Shown here piece by piece: positions 34,034-42,588 of a DNA stretch of 64,000 bases. A model generated the notes under the pieces. It saw only the letters and a program-made list of their open reading frames with translations, had not been told where the DNA came from and ran no database searches. The stretch's first letter is position 1; each line of letters opens with the position of its first letter. The DNA comes from Spirochaetota bacterium (GTDB taxonomy: Bacteria; Spirochaetota; UBA4802; UBA5550): contig JAGNKX010000008.1 in NCBI GenBank assembly GCA_017999915.1, positions 62,001 through 126,000 on the forward strand, read 5' to 3'. The translations under genes and the position numbers were made by a program.

Positions 34034-35182
34034 TTACTTCTGATTCTTGGCGGTCACCCTGCATTCTTCCCTGTACTTGATGGGAGATATGCTGAATATC
34101 TTCCCAAAGGCCTTGTAGAAGGTCGCCGGCGTATTGAAGCCCACGGCGTATGAGATGCTGGTTATGGACCGTTCCGGTTCATCTATCAATATTTTTTCCG
34201 CTTCCCTGATCCGGAACTCGTTGATATAGGTGTTGAAGTTTTTATTAAGGCGTTCGTTGAGGATCTGTGAAAGCTGGTACGGGGTTATTGAAAGCTCTTC
34301 GGCGAGTCCGGCAAGGGTCAAATCCTCGTCGCAGAATATTTTCTCGGTTACCATCAGTTCATTGAGCCTCGTTATTATCCCATCTATGTCGAGACCCGTT
34401 ATGCGGGATGTGGCATAACGGATCTTTTTGGCTTCCGCCTGGATGCGGATAATGTAATCCGGGTGCCGTGTTTTAACAATGAGTATGATGTAAATCTGAA
34501 TCGAAAGAAGAACAGAAATGATTCTGATCATGTATTTGAAATAGGCTGGATCAACGGAAAAAAAGCGGACCAGGATGAAAATGGCGACATAGCTTATGAT
34601 CGCCATATAAAAGGAGGCGATAATACTGAGAGAGAAAACCGTTATCCGGTGCATCGCATGGCGTTTCCTGATGAGAAAGGGAACGCTCCGCACTGCAAAA
34701 TATGCGGCATATGAAACCATCGATATCACAACAAGCACGAGCAGCACGTGAGGCTGGGGAAGTTGAGAAGGTATCCTGTCCCTCGCCTGCATTGTGTTAG
34801 TGAACAACATCCGCTTGACTTCAGATGTCTGCATGTAGAAAGGGATCAGGATGATAAAAGCAGCTATGCCGGGCATGAAATGAATCAGCAGTCCCGGCTT
34901 GAATGTAAAATCATCTTCCGTAAGGATCCTGAAAAAGAAAAAGAGCAGGGGTATACTGAAGAAATAAAATGGAAAATGAATGAGAGATAAGTGCGGATAG
35001 TTGTGCATTACCCCCATTATCGCCAAGCCATGGTAAATCTGCCAGATTGATGTTGAAAAAAGGAAGGCCGCGATTATAAAGTGGGCGAAGGTCTTGTTTT
35101 TCTCGACCAGATAGAGCGTCGCGGTGATAAAGTACAGGAAACCCCCGGCGATGATAATCAATTCCGGCATCGTTAGTTCCAT
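34034..35182 (-). CDS. Membrane-embedded AraC-family regulator
   Basis: The start at 35182 is preferred over 35374 because it has GAGGGGGG upstream and begins directly at the membrane domain. The 382-residue protein has about seven transmembrane helices (residues 5-235, rich in Phe/Ile) and a C-terminal AraC/XylS double helix-turn-helix (about 280-375: LTLAGLAEELSITPYQLSQI, then ITSISYAVGFNTPATFYKAF and ISPIKYREE). The HTH region is complete. It must act at promoters near the membrane or be cut loose. It is followed on the same strand by the Ntn-hydrolase lipoprotein, the best candidate target. Confidence 0.9.
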   Translation of the reverse strand: MELTMPELIIIAGGFLYFITATLYLVEKNKTFAHFIIAAFLFSTSIWQIYHGLAIMGVMHNYPHLSLIHFPFYFFSIPLLFFFFRILTEDDFTFKPGLLIHFMPGIAAFIILIPFYMQTSEVKRMLFTNTMQARDRIPSQLPQPHVLLVLVVISMVSYAAYFAVRSVPFLIRKRHAMHRITVFSLSIIASFYMAIISYVAIFILVRFFSVDPAYFKYMIRIISVLLSIQIYIILIVKTRHPDYIIRIQAEAKKIRYATSRITGLDIDGIITRLNELMVTEKIFCDEDLTLAGLAEELSITPYQLSQILNERLNKNFNTYINEFRIREAEKILIDEPERSITSISYAVGFNTPATFYKAFGKIFSISPIKYREECRVTAKNQK

Positions 35183-35449
35183 GGCACCCCCCTCGGCCTG
35201 CATCGTCCATGCCGCATACTTTTTGCTGCTGCTCTGATCCTTCAGTTCCATCCCCCGGATCGGGACGATAAGCATGCTATCGGACAGCAGTGTATTGAAG
35301 CATAAGGCCCCTGTCCAGCGCTTTATACAGTGACAGGCTGGCCCGGGTGGTCCGGCGGGTGCGTGAATAATCAATACCGGTGGTCTTCAGTCTTGGTTTT
35401 GAAGGCGCCACGGACGTCCTAAGGCTGGTTTTTTATCGATTGAAGACGG

Positions 35450-37861
35450 TTACGCCGATTCACCTGTCTCCAGGGTGCTCCGCCTGATGATCTCGTCCTT
35501 CATCGCGGGCGAGAGGTCGTTGAAGTACGCCGAATATCCGGATACCCGCACCAGCAGGTTCGGATACCGCGACGGATCGTTCCTCGCCTCGATAAGCACC
35601 GACGGGTCCAGCACGTTGATCTGGGCCTGCATCCCTCCCCGCGAAAAATAGGTCCGTATGAGGGCCTGAAGGGCGCCGGTCCCCTCGGGGCCCCGCAGGG
35701 TGTGGGGGTCGAACTTCAGGTTGAAATTGAGGCCGTTCCCGACCCTTGTCGTTTCGAGGCGGTTCACCGAGTTGAGCAGCGCCGTCGGTCCCCTGAGATC
35801 CTTCCCATTCTGGGGCGATATGCCGGAGGCAAAGCTCTCTCCCTTCCTTCTGCCATGGGGGAGGGCACCGGTGATCCTCCCGAAGTACTCGTGGGCCGTT
35901 ACCGAGTAGAGGCCCATTACATAATCGCCTCCCCTGGTATTTTTCCCCTGTGATGAGAGGGTCTTTTCAAAGGTCTCCGCCACGTACCTGGTCCATCGAT
36001 CGGCTTCGTCGTCATCGTTGCCGAACTTCACGATGCATTCGAGATAGACGCGGTCCTTCTCGTCGGGTATGTTCTTCTTCAGGATCGAGACAAGCTCCGC
36101 CAGGGTATACCGTTTGTCCTGAAACACCGCCTTCTCGATGGCCCTGAGGGCGTCGCCCGTGTCTGCCGGCGCCACGCACTGAACCCCGGAGAAGTTATAC
36201 CGGGCGCCGCCGGCGGTGCTGCAGCGGCCGCTCTCGAGGCAACCCCGGATCAGCATGCTTGTCAGCGGCGTGGGATGATAGAGCCGGTTGGCCCTCTCCA
36301 CTGCGCGGAGGTCCCGGATGAGGCGCTCCATCACGGCGCGGAGCTGCGTGTCGAAGGCCGAAAGAACGTCATCCATGGAAGACATTAACTTCGGAGACAT
36401 GGTATGCGCGCCGGAACTGGCGATCTTCCCGAACCGCCGTCCACCGTTCAGGGCGAGCTCAAGCACGCCGGGGACGTTGAATATGGCCGCGTCGGTCGAC
36501 GAGAAGCTCCTTCCCTGGGACACAGGCTCCACGCAGCCCACGCCGGTGTAATCCCGCGCGTCTGTGGGTTCGTAACCGTGCCTGACCATGGCGGCGACGA
36601 TAGCCTCGTCGCCGTAGAGGGCCGGGGAATTGCTTCCGGCCGCCAGCATGGCCGTGATGGAGCCGAGGTACTGCGCCGGCGAGGCGCGGTGCATCCGGGC
36701 ATGGTAATTGGGCTGCCTCATCCTGAGTTCGTCCATTATCTCCAGGAAGATATAGGAGAGCTCGTTGGTGGTATCGTTTCCCGCCTCATCGGTCCCGCCC
36801 ACGGTAACCACCTGGCCGTTGAACATCCCTCCGTGGAAATTGGTCAGGTGACGGGAAAACACCGGTATGATCTCGGACATCTTGACGGAAAGGCAGGAGA
36901 GGACCTCCTTCGCCGCTTCCCGGTCCAGCTTCCCGGACCGAAGGTCCTCGATATAATACGGATACAGATAACTGTCCATGCGGCCGGGGCACACCGAGTT
37001 GTCAAGGCTTTCGATGTTCAGGGCGATCTGCGCGAAAAAGAGCGACTGGACCGCCTCCCTGAGCGTGCGGGCCCTGAACCGGGGAACGCGGCGGCACACC
37101 CGGGCGATGTCCATCAGCTCCTGCCGGCGCGCGTCATCCTCCACTGTGGAAGCCATTTCCTCGGCGCAGGCCGCGTACCGTTCGCCGAAGCGGGCCAGTC
37201 CCTCGCATATGATCTTTATGCCCTCGTAGAAATTCCATTCCCCGGAGCCCGGTTCCGTCCCGGCCTGGAGCCCCGAAGCTTTTTGCCTGTATCCGTCGGT
37301 TCCGATAGCGAGGAGCGTTTCATAATCGGGCGCGAAGTGGGATATGCCCCCGGATTCATTGATCAGGTACCAGCGGGCAACGAGCTGATCGAGGATGAAC
37401 CTCGCCTTCGCTATCGGCGATCGGAAGGCCCTGAAGCCCAGGAATCGGAAGAGCCAGAAGGGAATGATCCCGATGAGCTTCCGTCTTTCTTTCGGCGAGA
37501 TCTCAAGGGGGTTTGTTTCCCTTCGGGTGAATGTGAAAAGGTCGAGGAGCACCGGTATGCCGTGGAGCTCCGGGAAGATTGAGCCGCCGACCCGTTTCGA
37601 TGTGTAATTGCCGACGATGAGCTCCCGGGGATATATCCTGACCGTCTTTTCCGCAAGGACGCAGGAGAGGGCCTCGGCAATGGCGATGGGCGCCGGTTTT
37701 TTCCTGTTTGCCCTTCGGCGATAGTACTTCGTCCAGATAAGGGCCCGCTCGGTGCAAATGCCGGGCCTCTGCTCCATCACGGCCTTTTTCAGCTCTGCGA
37801 TTCTATCGGAGATCCTTTTATCGCTTTCGCCAAATGCCTTCTCAGCTGTACACGATTGCAT
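35450..37861 (-). CDS. Glycyl-radical enzyme, diol dehydratase/lyase-like, substrate unknown
   Basis: The 803-residue protein has both glycyl-radical signatures: the thiyl Cys443 in VGCVEP, with Glu445 as the general base seen in dehydratase and C-N/C-S lyase members rather than in pyruvate formate-lyase, and Gly775 in RVSGYSAYF, the radical site. The enzyme is oxygen-sensitive and needs the activase encoded just upstream (20-base overlap). An unusual hydrophobic, aromatic patch (GIIPFWLFRFLGFRAF, about 131-146) lies in the N-terminal part. There are no microcompartment shell, aldehyde dehydrogenase or transporter genes next to it. Candidate reaction types are dehydration, decarboxylation or C-X cleavage of a small polar molecule; which cannot be told. 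AGGAGG precedes the start. Confidence 0.9.
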   Translation of the reverse strand: MQSCTAEKAFGESDKRISDRIAELKKAVMEQRPGICTERALIWTKYYRRRANRKKPAPIAIAEALSCVLAEKTVRIYPRELIVGNYTSKRVGGSIFPELHGIPVLLDLFTFTRRETNPLEISPKERRKLIGIIPFWLFRFLGFRAFRSPIAKARFILDQLVARWYLINESGGISHFAPDYETLLAIGTDGYRQKASGLQAGTEPGSGEWNFYEGIKIICEGLARFGERYAACAEEMASTVEDDARRQELMDIARVCRRVPRFRARTLREAVQSLFFAQIALNIESLDNSVCPGRMDSYLYPYYIEDLRSGKLDREAAKEVLSCLSVKMSEIIPVFSRHLTNFHGGMFNGQVVTVGGTDEAGNDTTNELSYIFLEIMDELRMRQPNYHARMHRASPAQYLGSITAMLAAGSNSPALYGDEAIVAAMVRHGYEPTDARDYTGVGCVEPVSQGRSFSSTDAAIFNVPGVLELALNGGRRFGKIASSGAHTMSPKLMSSMDDVLSAFDTQLRAVMERLIRDLRAVERANRLYHPTPLTSMLIRGCLESGRCSTAGGARYNFSGVQCVAPADTGDALRAIEKAVFQDKRYTLAELVSILKKNIPDEKDRVYLECIVKFGNDDDEADRWTRYVAETFEKTLSSQGKNTRGGDYVMGLYSVTAHEYFGRITGALPHGRRKGESFASGISPQNGKDLRGPTALLNSVNRLETTRVGNGLNFNLKFDPHTLRGPEGTGALQALIRTYFSRGGMQAQINVLDPSVLIEARNDPSRYPNLLVRVSGYSAYFNDLSPAMKDEIIRRSTLETGESA

Positions 37862-38768
37862 CGACTCCCTCCTTCTGAAAAAGAGATTTCAGCTCTTCCA
37901 TTCTATCGGTTCCCTGCGCCTTGATTTCAAGGGGTCTTTGATCGGTATTGATCCACCGGAGCTTGTCCCTCCCGAGGGGATTGTAGGGCAGGCAATGGAT
38001 GCTCCGTATTCCATTGGAGAGAATGAACGAAGCGCAGCGCCTGATGTTCTCGTTGTCGTCGTTCATGCCCGGTATGACGGGGATCCGCGGCTGCAGACCG
38101 CCGTGAACGACAGCCAGTGCGGAGAAATTCTCCAGTATGCGCCCATTGTCCCGGCCGGTGAGCTCCCTGTGCTTCTCGGGGTCCATGTGCTTCAGGTCGT
38201 AATAGATGACATCGGCGTGTTGCGCCAGCATGTCCACATGGGACCGGTCGAAGAAGCCGCAGGTCTCCACCGTAACGGAAATGCCCCGCCCGCGGAGAAG
38301 CCCGCATACCGACCGGAGGAACGCGGGATGCATGAGGGGCTCGCCGCCGGAGAAGGTGACGCCGCCGCCGGATTCCCGGAAGAAGTCTTTATCCATGGCA
38401 AGCTCGGCGGCAAGTTCTTCGGTGAGCCATTCTTCGCCGATAAGGCTGAGGGCGCCGCCGGGGCATACCTTCACGCAATCGCCGCAGCCGGTGCACCGGG
38501 AATAATCGACGCGCCGGTCTTCCCCCTGGATGATGGCATCGTAACGGCATGCGGCGAGACATGCGCCGCAGCCTATGCAGCGTTTGTGCCTGAAGGCCAC
38601 TTCGGGCCTTGCTGAAAGGGTTTCCGGATTCTGGCACCAGAGGCATCGCAGCGGGCAGCCTTTCAGGAAAACCGTTGTCCTGATGCCCGGCCCGTCATGG
38701 AGGGAAAACCGCTGGATATTGCTGATAATGGCCCGCTCGATTTTTTCGGATGAAGGTTTTGTGTTCAT
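37842..38768 (-). CDS. Glycyl-radical enzyme activase (radical SAM)
   Basis: The 308-residue radical-SAM enzyme installs the glycyl radical on its partner. It has the motif CPLRCLWC (CX3CX2C) for the SAM-binding cluster and a two-cluster ferredoxin insert (CIGCGACLAAC and CTGCGDCVKVC) typical of dehydratase-type activases and absent from the short PFL activase. VTFSGGEPL is the conserved GGE motif. The ATG at 38768 is chosen; a GTG at 38777 is also in frame. No clear ribosome binding site precedes either, so translation may be leaderless or weak. It is the first gene of the two-gene operon and faces the GntR regulator. Confidence 0.92.
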   Translation of the reverse strand: MNTKPSSEKIERAIISNIQRFSLHDGPGIRTTVFLKGCPLRCLWCQNPETLSARPEVAFRHKRCIGCGACLAACRYDAIIQGEDRRVDYSRCTGCGDCVKVCPGGALSLIGEEWLTEELAAELAMDKDFFRESGGGVTFSGGEPLMHPAFLRSVCGLLRGRGISVTVETCGFFDRSHVDMLAQHADVIYYDLKHMDPEKHRELTGRDNGRILENFSALAVVHGGLQPRIPVIPGMNDDNENIRRCASFILSNGIRSIHCLPYNPLGRDKLRWINTDQRPLEIKAQGTDRMEELKSLFQKEGVDAIVYS

Positions 38769-38788
38769 AGTGCACACAATTATTTATT

Positions 38789-38803
38789 ACTGGACAGTCC
38801 AGT
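38789..38803. promoter_or_regulatory. Palindrome ACTGGACAGTCCAGT upstream of the activase
   Basis: A 15-base near-perfect palindrome (7-base arms around one central base) lies 21 bases before the activase start, between the glycyl-radical operon and gntR. Its size and symmetry suit a GntR/FadR-type dimer. Binding is inferred. Confidence 0.45.
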
Positions 38804-38890
38804 TTGAAAATAAATAACCAATTTGTCAATTATTAATAGAAAATAATTGAACTATTTGAAATTTTTGTTGACATTAGTGTTGAACTTGTA

Positions 38891-38908
38891 TTACCAGTTT
38901 GTCGGTAA
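38891..38908. promoter_or_regulatory. Inverted repeat TTACC-N8-GGTAA before gntR
   Basis: The five-base arms at 38891-38895 and 38904-38908 flank eight bases and end 15 bases before the GntR start. A TTGACA at 38868-38873 lies upstream, so the repeat would cover the -10 or start of the gntR promoter. Autoregulation is a reasonable guess. Confidence 0.4.
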
Positions 38909-38923
38909 GAGCTTAAATTAAAA

Positions 38924-39688
38924 ATGAACAATCTCACGGATACATTGCTGGAGAAGCTGGAAGCGGACATTCTCAGGGGGATATATCCCATCGGCAGCAG
39001 GTTTCCCTCGGAGCGGGAGATATCGGAACAGTACGGCGTAAGCAGGGTGACGACAAGGGACGTTCTAGCGCGGCTGAGCCACATGGGGCTTTTGATCAGG
39101 AGGCCCCAGAGCGGGACCTATGTGAACGATTATTTTACCAAGGCTTCAATCGACCTCCTGGCGAGGATCATGCAGACGACCGATGCCGTCGAACCGGAGA
39201 TACTTATTTCGCTCCTGGAATTCCGCAGGATAAACGAGATGCAGGCGGCCCGGAAATCGGCCCTCTTGATGTCCGTCGATGATGCAGTCACGCTGGAGAA
39301 GACGGTCGGCCGCCTGGGAGGCATGGCGAACGATGTCAAGGCATTGAGCGATTGCGATAATGAAATACACTGGGCAATCATCAACCATTCCGGCAATATC
39401 GTGCTGGCGCTCCTGTTCCACTCGTTTCGATCAATCTATCGACATTACACGCAATTTTTCTACGGCCTCGCCGGAACCGCCGATGCCGTATTCCCCCTCT
39501 ACCGCAGGCTCGCCGCGGCGATAAGAAAGCGCGACGGGGATTACGCGGCGAGCGTCATGGAATCGATCCTGGTGTACGCGGAAAACAGGGTGAAGGACGC
39601 GCTCCCTGAGAATAGCGGGGACGCTAAAATCAGCCTGTCCATTTTCCGGCAGGAGGAAAAGGAAACGTTGGACGAAAAAACTGAATAA
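38924..39688 (+). CDS. GntR/FadR-family regulator
   Basis: The 254-residue protein has a GntR winged helix (about 1-68: LEKLEADILRGIYPIGSRFP, SEREISEQYGVSRVTTRDVL, RPQSGTYV) and an FCD effector domain (about 95-230) with the metal-ligand pattern DNEIHWAIINHSGN. FCD regulators sense organic acids or sugar acids through a bound metal ion. It is divergent from the activase/glycyl-radical operon and separated by 155 bases that hold two palindromes, so it almost certainly controls that operon. The start has no strong ribosome binding site. Confidence 0.9.
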   Translation: MNNLTDTLLEKLEADILRGIYPIGSRFPSEREISEQYGVSRVTTRDVLARLSHMGLLIRRPQSGTYVNDYFTKASIDLLARIMQTTDAVEPEILISLLEFRRINEMQAARKSALLMSVDDAVTLEKTVGRLGGMANDVKALSDCDNEIHWAIINHSGNIVLALLFHSFRSIYRHYTQFFYGLAGTADAVFPLYRRLAAAIRKRDGDYAASVMESILVYAENRVKDALPENSGDAKISLSIFRQEEKETLDEKTE

Positions 39689-39689
39689 G

Positions 39690-40664
39690 TTACTTTTCGT
39701 ACAGGAGGCCGGTCACTTCCTTGACCTTGGCCATGGTGGGCGCCGCCACTGCCCGGGTCTTATCAGCCCCTTTCTTTAAGATCCTGATCACCTCGCCCTT
39801 GTCCCCGCTTAATTCCTCGCGCTTTTTCCGGAAGGGCGCGAAGTATTCCCAGATGAGGCCGAGGAGCTCCTTCTTGACCTCGCCGTAGCCGAGGCCGCCC
39901 TTCGTGTAGCGGTCGCGCATGTTCTCGACCTTCGCCGGCTCCGCGAAGAGCTTGTAAAGGGCGAAGAGGCTGCAGGTCTCCGGGTTCTTCGGCTCTTCCA
40001 CCGGCGTTGAATCGGTGACGATCCTCATCACCTTCTTCTTGAGGGATTTCTCGTCCTCGAATATCTCGATGGTGTTGTCGTAGCTCTTGGACATCTTCTG
40101 GCCGTCGATGCCGGGGATCACGGCTACATCGTCGGAGATCCGCGGCTCCGGGATCGTGAAGATGTCGCCGTAGGTGTTGTTGAAGCGGATGGCGATGTCC
40201 CGGGTGATCTCCACGTGCTGCTTCTGATCCTTTCCCACCGGGACGATATTGGCCTGGTAGAGGAGTATGTCCGCGGCCATGAGCACCGGGTAGGTGTAGA
40301 GGCCGGTATTGGGCACGATGCCGTGGGCCACCTTGTCCTTGTAGCTGTGGCTCCGCTCCAGGAGCCCCAGGGAGGTGTGGCAGGAGAGTATCCAGGTCAG
40401 CTCCGTCACCTCGGGCACGTCCGACTGGACCCAGAAGTGGCTTTTCTCCGGGTCCAGGCCCAGGGCGAGAAAATCGAGGGCCGCTTCCAGGGTGTAGTTC
40501 CTGAGGCGCTCCCCCTCCTGGTTGCTGGTCATGGCATGGTAATTGACGATAAAGCAGAAGAGGTCGTTATCATGCTGGTATTCGATCATCGGCTTCATCA
40601 TGGCGAAGTAATTGGCGATGTGAAGGGTTCCTGACGGCTGTATGCCGGATAGTATTCGTGCCAT
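39690..40664 (-). CDS. trpS: Tryptophanyl-tRNA synthetase
   Basis: The 324-residue class I synthetase attaches tryptophan to its tRNA. PSGTLHIANY is the HIGH-region motif, and GQKMSKSYDN is the KMSKS loop. FWVQSDVPEVTELTWILSC and LLYQANIVPVGKDQKQHVE are typical TrpRS sequence. The start at 40664 has GAGGAG five bases upstream; the frame continues upstream to 40745 but with no conserved sequence. Its stop nearly touches the stop of gntR (one base between them). It is a housekeeping gene, likely on its own promoter. Confidence 0.95.
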   Translation of the reverse strand: MARILSGIQPSGTLHIANYFAMMKPMIEYQHDNDLFCFIVNYHAMTSNQEGERLRNYTLEAALDFLALGLDPEKSHFWVQSDVPEVTELTWILSCHTSLGLLERSHSYKDKVAHGIVPNTGLYTYPVLMAADILLYQANIVPVGKDQKQHVEITRDIAIRFNNTYGDIFTIPEPRISDDVAVIPGIDGQKMSKSYDNTIEIFEDEKSLKKKVMRIVTDSTPVEEPKNPETCSLFALYKLFAEPAKVENMRDRYTKGGLGYGEVKKELLGLIWEYFAPFRKKREELSGDKGEVIRILKKGADKTRAVAAPTMAKVKEVTGLLYEK

Positions 40665-40848
40665 TGCGCTCCTCGGTTCGGTGTATATCGGTAAAGAGAT
40701 CAAACGGCAAAAAAAATAGTCAATAATAAAATTTTTCTTGCGCATTAATGGCCCTCCTCGATAACTATTATCAGCAATACTAATGCAGTGTGATAGCGTC
40801 CGCCGACATCAGGGCGGGGGCAAATCCATACAAAACAAGGGGACCACT

Positions 40849-41094
40849 ATGGAAATGAAGAAGAACGTTGGCGCATCCGATCGTTACGTCAGGACCCTCA
40901 TCGGCCTTGCTTTTGTCCTGAACATTTTCTCATTGGAGCCGACACGGTTCGGCATGTTCGTTCTGCTGGCAATCGGCGCATTGATTCTAAATACCGCCTA
41001 TACCCAGTACTGCTTCATCTATGACCTGTTGAACATCAACACCTTCGAGAAAAAGGTCAAACCGGCGGAACCGGCGCAGCCCGCGGCGCATTAA
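40849..41094 (+). CDS. DUF2892 (YgaP-like) membrane protein
   Basis: The 81-residue protein begins KKNVGASDRYVRTLIG, the DUF2892 signature, followed by two membrane helices (FVLNIFSLEP to FVLLAIGALILNTAYTQYCF) and a Pro/Ala tail. The domain is found alone or fused to rhodanese domains; its function is unknown. The start at 40849 has AAGGGG upstream. It is convergent with flgE and ends before a bidirectional terminator. Confidence 0.85.
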   Translation: MEMKKNVGASDRYVRTLIGLAFVLNIFSLEPTRFGMFVLLAIGALILNTAYTQYCFIYDLLNINTFEKKVKPAEPAQPAAH

Positions 41095-41119
41095 GAATAA
41101 CGAAATCATCATGCAAAAA

Positions 41120-41150
41120 AAGGGGCACGGTATACCGTGCCCCTTCTGTT
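41120..41150. terminator. Bidirectional terminator between DUF2892 and flgE
   Basis: Bases 41120-41145 are a perfect 26-base palindrome. On the minus strand it is followed by a run of seven T, making it a strong terminator for the flagellar operon. On the plus strand it is followed by CTGTTTT. Confidence 0.88.
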
Positions 41151-41164
41151 TTCATGTCAATCAG

Positions 41165-41187
41165 GCGGGGTCACGTGACCCCGCTTT
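41165..41187. terminator. Second palindromic hairpin at the flgE end
   Basis: Bases 41165-41184 are a perfect 20-base GC-rich palindrome just after the flgE stop codon, followed on the plus strand by TTT. It makes a double terminator with the hairpin at 41120-41150. Confidence 0.65.
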
Positions 41188-41190
41188 CTG

Positions 41191-42564
41191 TTACCGCTTC
41201 AGGCTCAGAAGCTCCTGCAGCATCTGGTCGGCGGTGGTGATGGACCGCGAGTTCGCCTGGAACCCGCGCTGGGTGACGATCATGTCGGTGAACTGGTCCG
41301 ACAGGTCCACGTTGGACATTTCCAGGGTCCCGGCCACAACCTTGCCCCGGCCCTGGGTGTTGGCCGCTCCCTCGTTGGCCGCTCCCGAGTTGTTGGACAC
41401 CTCGAAGAGGTTCTCGCCCGTGGCGGTGAGGCCCTGCGGGTTGGTGAAGACCGCCATGCCGACCTGGCCGATGGAGCGCTTGGTTCCGTTGGAGTAGACG
41501 CCGGTTATGATGCCGGAGTTGTCCACGTTGAACGATTCCATGTATCCCATGTTGAAGCCGTCCTGCTCCACCGCCTTGGTCGTCGCGGCCGAGGCGAACT
41601 GGGTCACGCCCTCGAGGAGACCGGCCTTGCCCATGTCGAGCTGGATGGTGCGCATGTTGGGGTCTCCCGCCACGCGCCAGTTGGCGTTCACGATGAGGCT
41701 CCCCTGGTTCGATTCGTCCGGAGTCCCCTCGTCGGCCACGGACACGAGCTTGCCGTCCGGGCTGAAGCGGAGGTTGATCCGGGATGAGGGGTTCGCGTTG
41801 TTCTGCTGGGCGGCGCCGGCCGGCACGTCAAGGGTGAGGGGAGTCGTCGATCCGCCGATCGCCGCGGACGCGGTCCACTGGTTCGGGCCGGTCTTCCAGA
41901 ACACCATGGTGAGGCGGTGCGTGTTCCCCTGGTTGTCATATGCGTCTATGTTGGTGGTGACCCCTGCCGATGAGCGCATGCGTCCCGTGGCGTTGGGAGG
42001 AACCACGGAATAGCGCGAGTCGAGATTGCACTTGTACTTGATGTTCGATGTTTCCTTCGCGTCGACCTTTCCGTATATGGGAATGACGATGTCCTCGAGG
42101 GACCCGCTCGGGTTGACCACCATCTCCCCGGCCTGGTTGCGGGTAGCCATCCATCCCTGGACCTTGAGCCCGTTGCCCGGATTCACCAGCGTGCCGTTCT
42201 TGTCGATGCCGAAGGTGCCGGCCCGGGTGTAGAATTTCCGGTCCCCGTCGGACACGACGAAGAATCCGTCGCCGGATATGGCCAGGTCGGTCTGGTTGCC
42301 GGTGGTCTGGAGGCTCCCCTGGGTGAATATCCTGTCGATGGAGGCGATGGTCATGCCGAGTCCCACCTGTTTCGGGTTGACGCCGCCGCGGTTTTCCTCG
42401 GGCTTGGCCGCCCCGGACAGGGTCTGGGAGATCATGTCCTGGAATGTGACACGGCTCGTCTTAAAGCCGTAGGTGTTCACGTTCGAGATGTTGTTGCTCA
42501 CAACATCCATCCTGGTCTGGTGGTTCTTCAGACCGGCAACACCGGAATAGAGTGCACGCATCAT
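41191..42564 (-). CDS. flgE: Flagellar hook protein FlgE
   Basis: The 457-residue protein polymerises into the flagellar hook. The N-terminus (LYSGVAGLKNHQTRMDVVSN, NISNVNTYGFKTSRVTFQD) and C-terminus (MSNVDLSDQFTDMIVTQRGF, ITTADQMLQELLSLKR) are the conserved rod/hook coiled-coil ends. SGDGFFVV and TRAGTFGIDKNGTLVNPGNG mark the D1 domain. Lys166 (IYGK) and Cys179 (YKCN) sit 13 residues apart, matching the Lys165/Cys178 pair that forms lysinoalanine cross-links between subunits in Treponema denticola FlgE. If the second of the two starting Met is used, the numbers coincide exactly. GAGGAG precedes the first ATG by ten bases. It is last in the fliK-flgD-flgE operon. Confidence 0.97.
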   Translation of the reverse strand: MMRALYSGVAGLKNHQTRMDVVSNNISNVNTYGFKTSRVTFQDMISQTLSGAAKPEENRGGVNPKQVGLGMTIASIDRIFTQGSLQTTGNQTDLAISGDGFFVVSDGDRKFYTRAGTFGIDKNGTLVNPGNGLKVQGWMATRNQAGEMVVNPSGSLEDIVIPIYGKVDAKETSNIKYKCNLDSRYSVVPPNATGRMRSSAGVTTNIDAYDNQGNTHRLTMVFWKTGPNQWTASAAIGGSTTPLTLDVPAGAAQQNNANPSSRINLRFSPDGKLVSVADEGTPDESNQGSLIVNANWRVAGDPNMRTIQLDMGKAGLLEGVTQFASAATTKAVEQDGFNMGYMESFNVDNSGIITGVYSNGTKRSIGQVGMAVFTNPQGLTATGENLFEVSNNSGAANEGAANTQGRGKVVAGTLEMSNVDLSDQFTDMIVTQRGFQANSRSITTADQMLQELLSLKR

Positions 42565-42588
42565 AGTGGCAAATCTCCTCTTTGCTGA

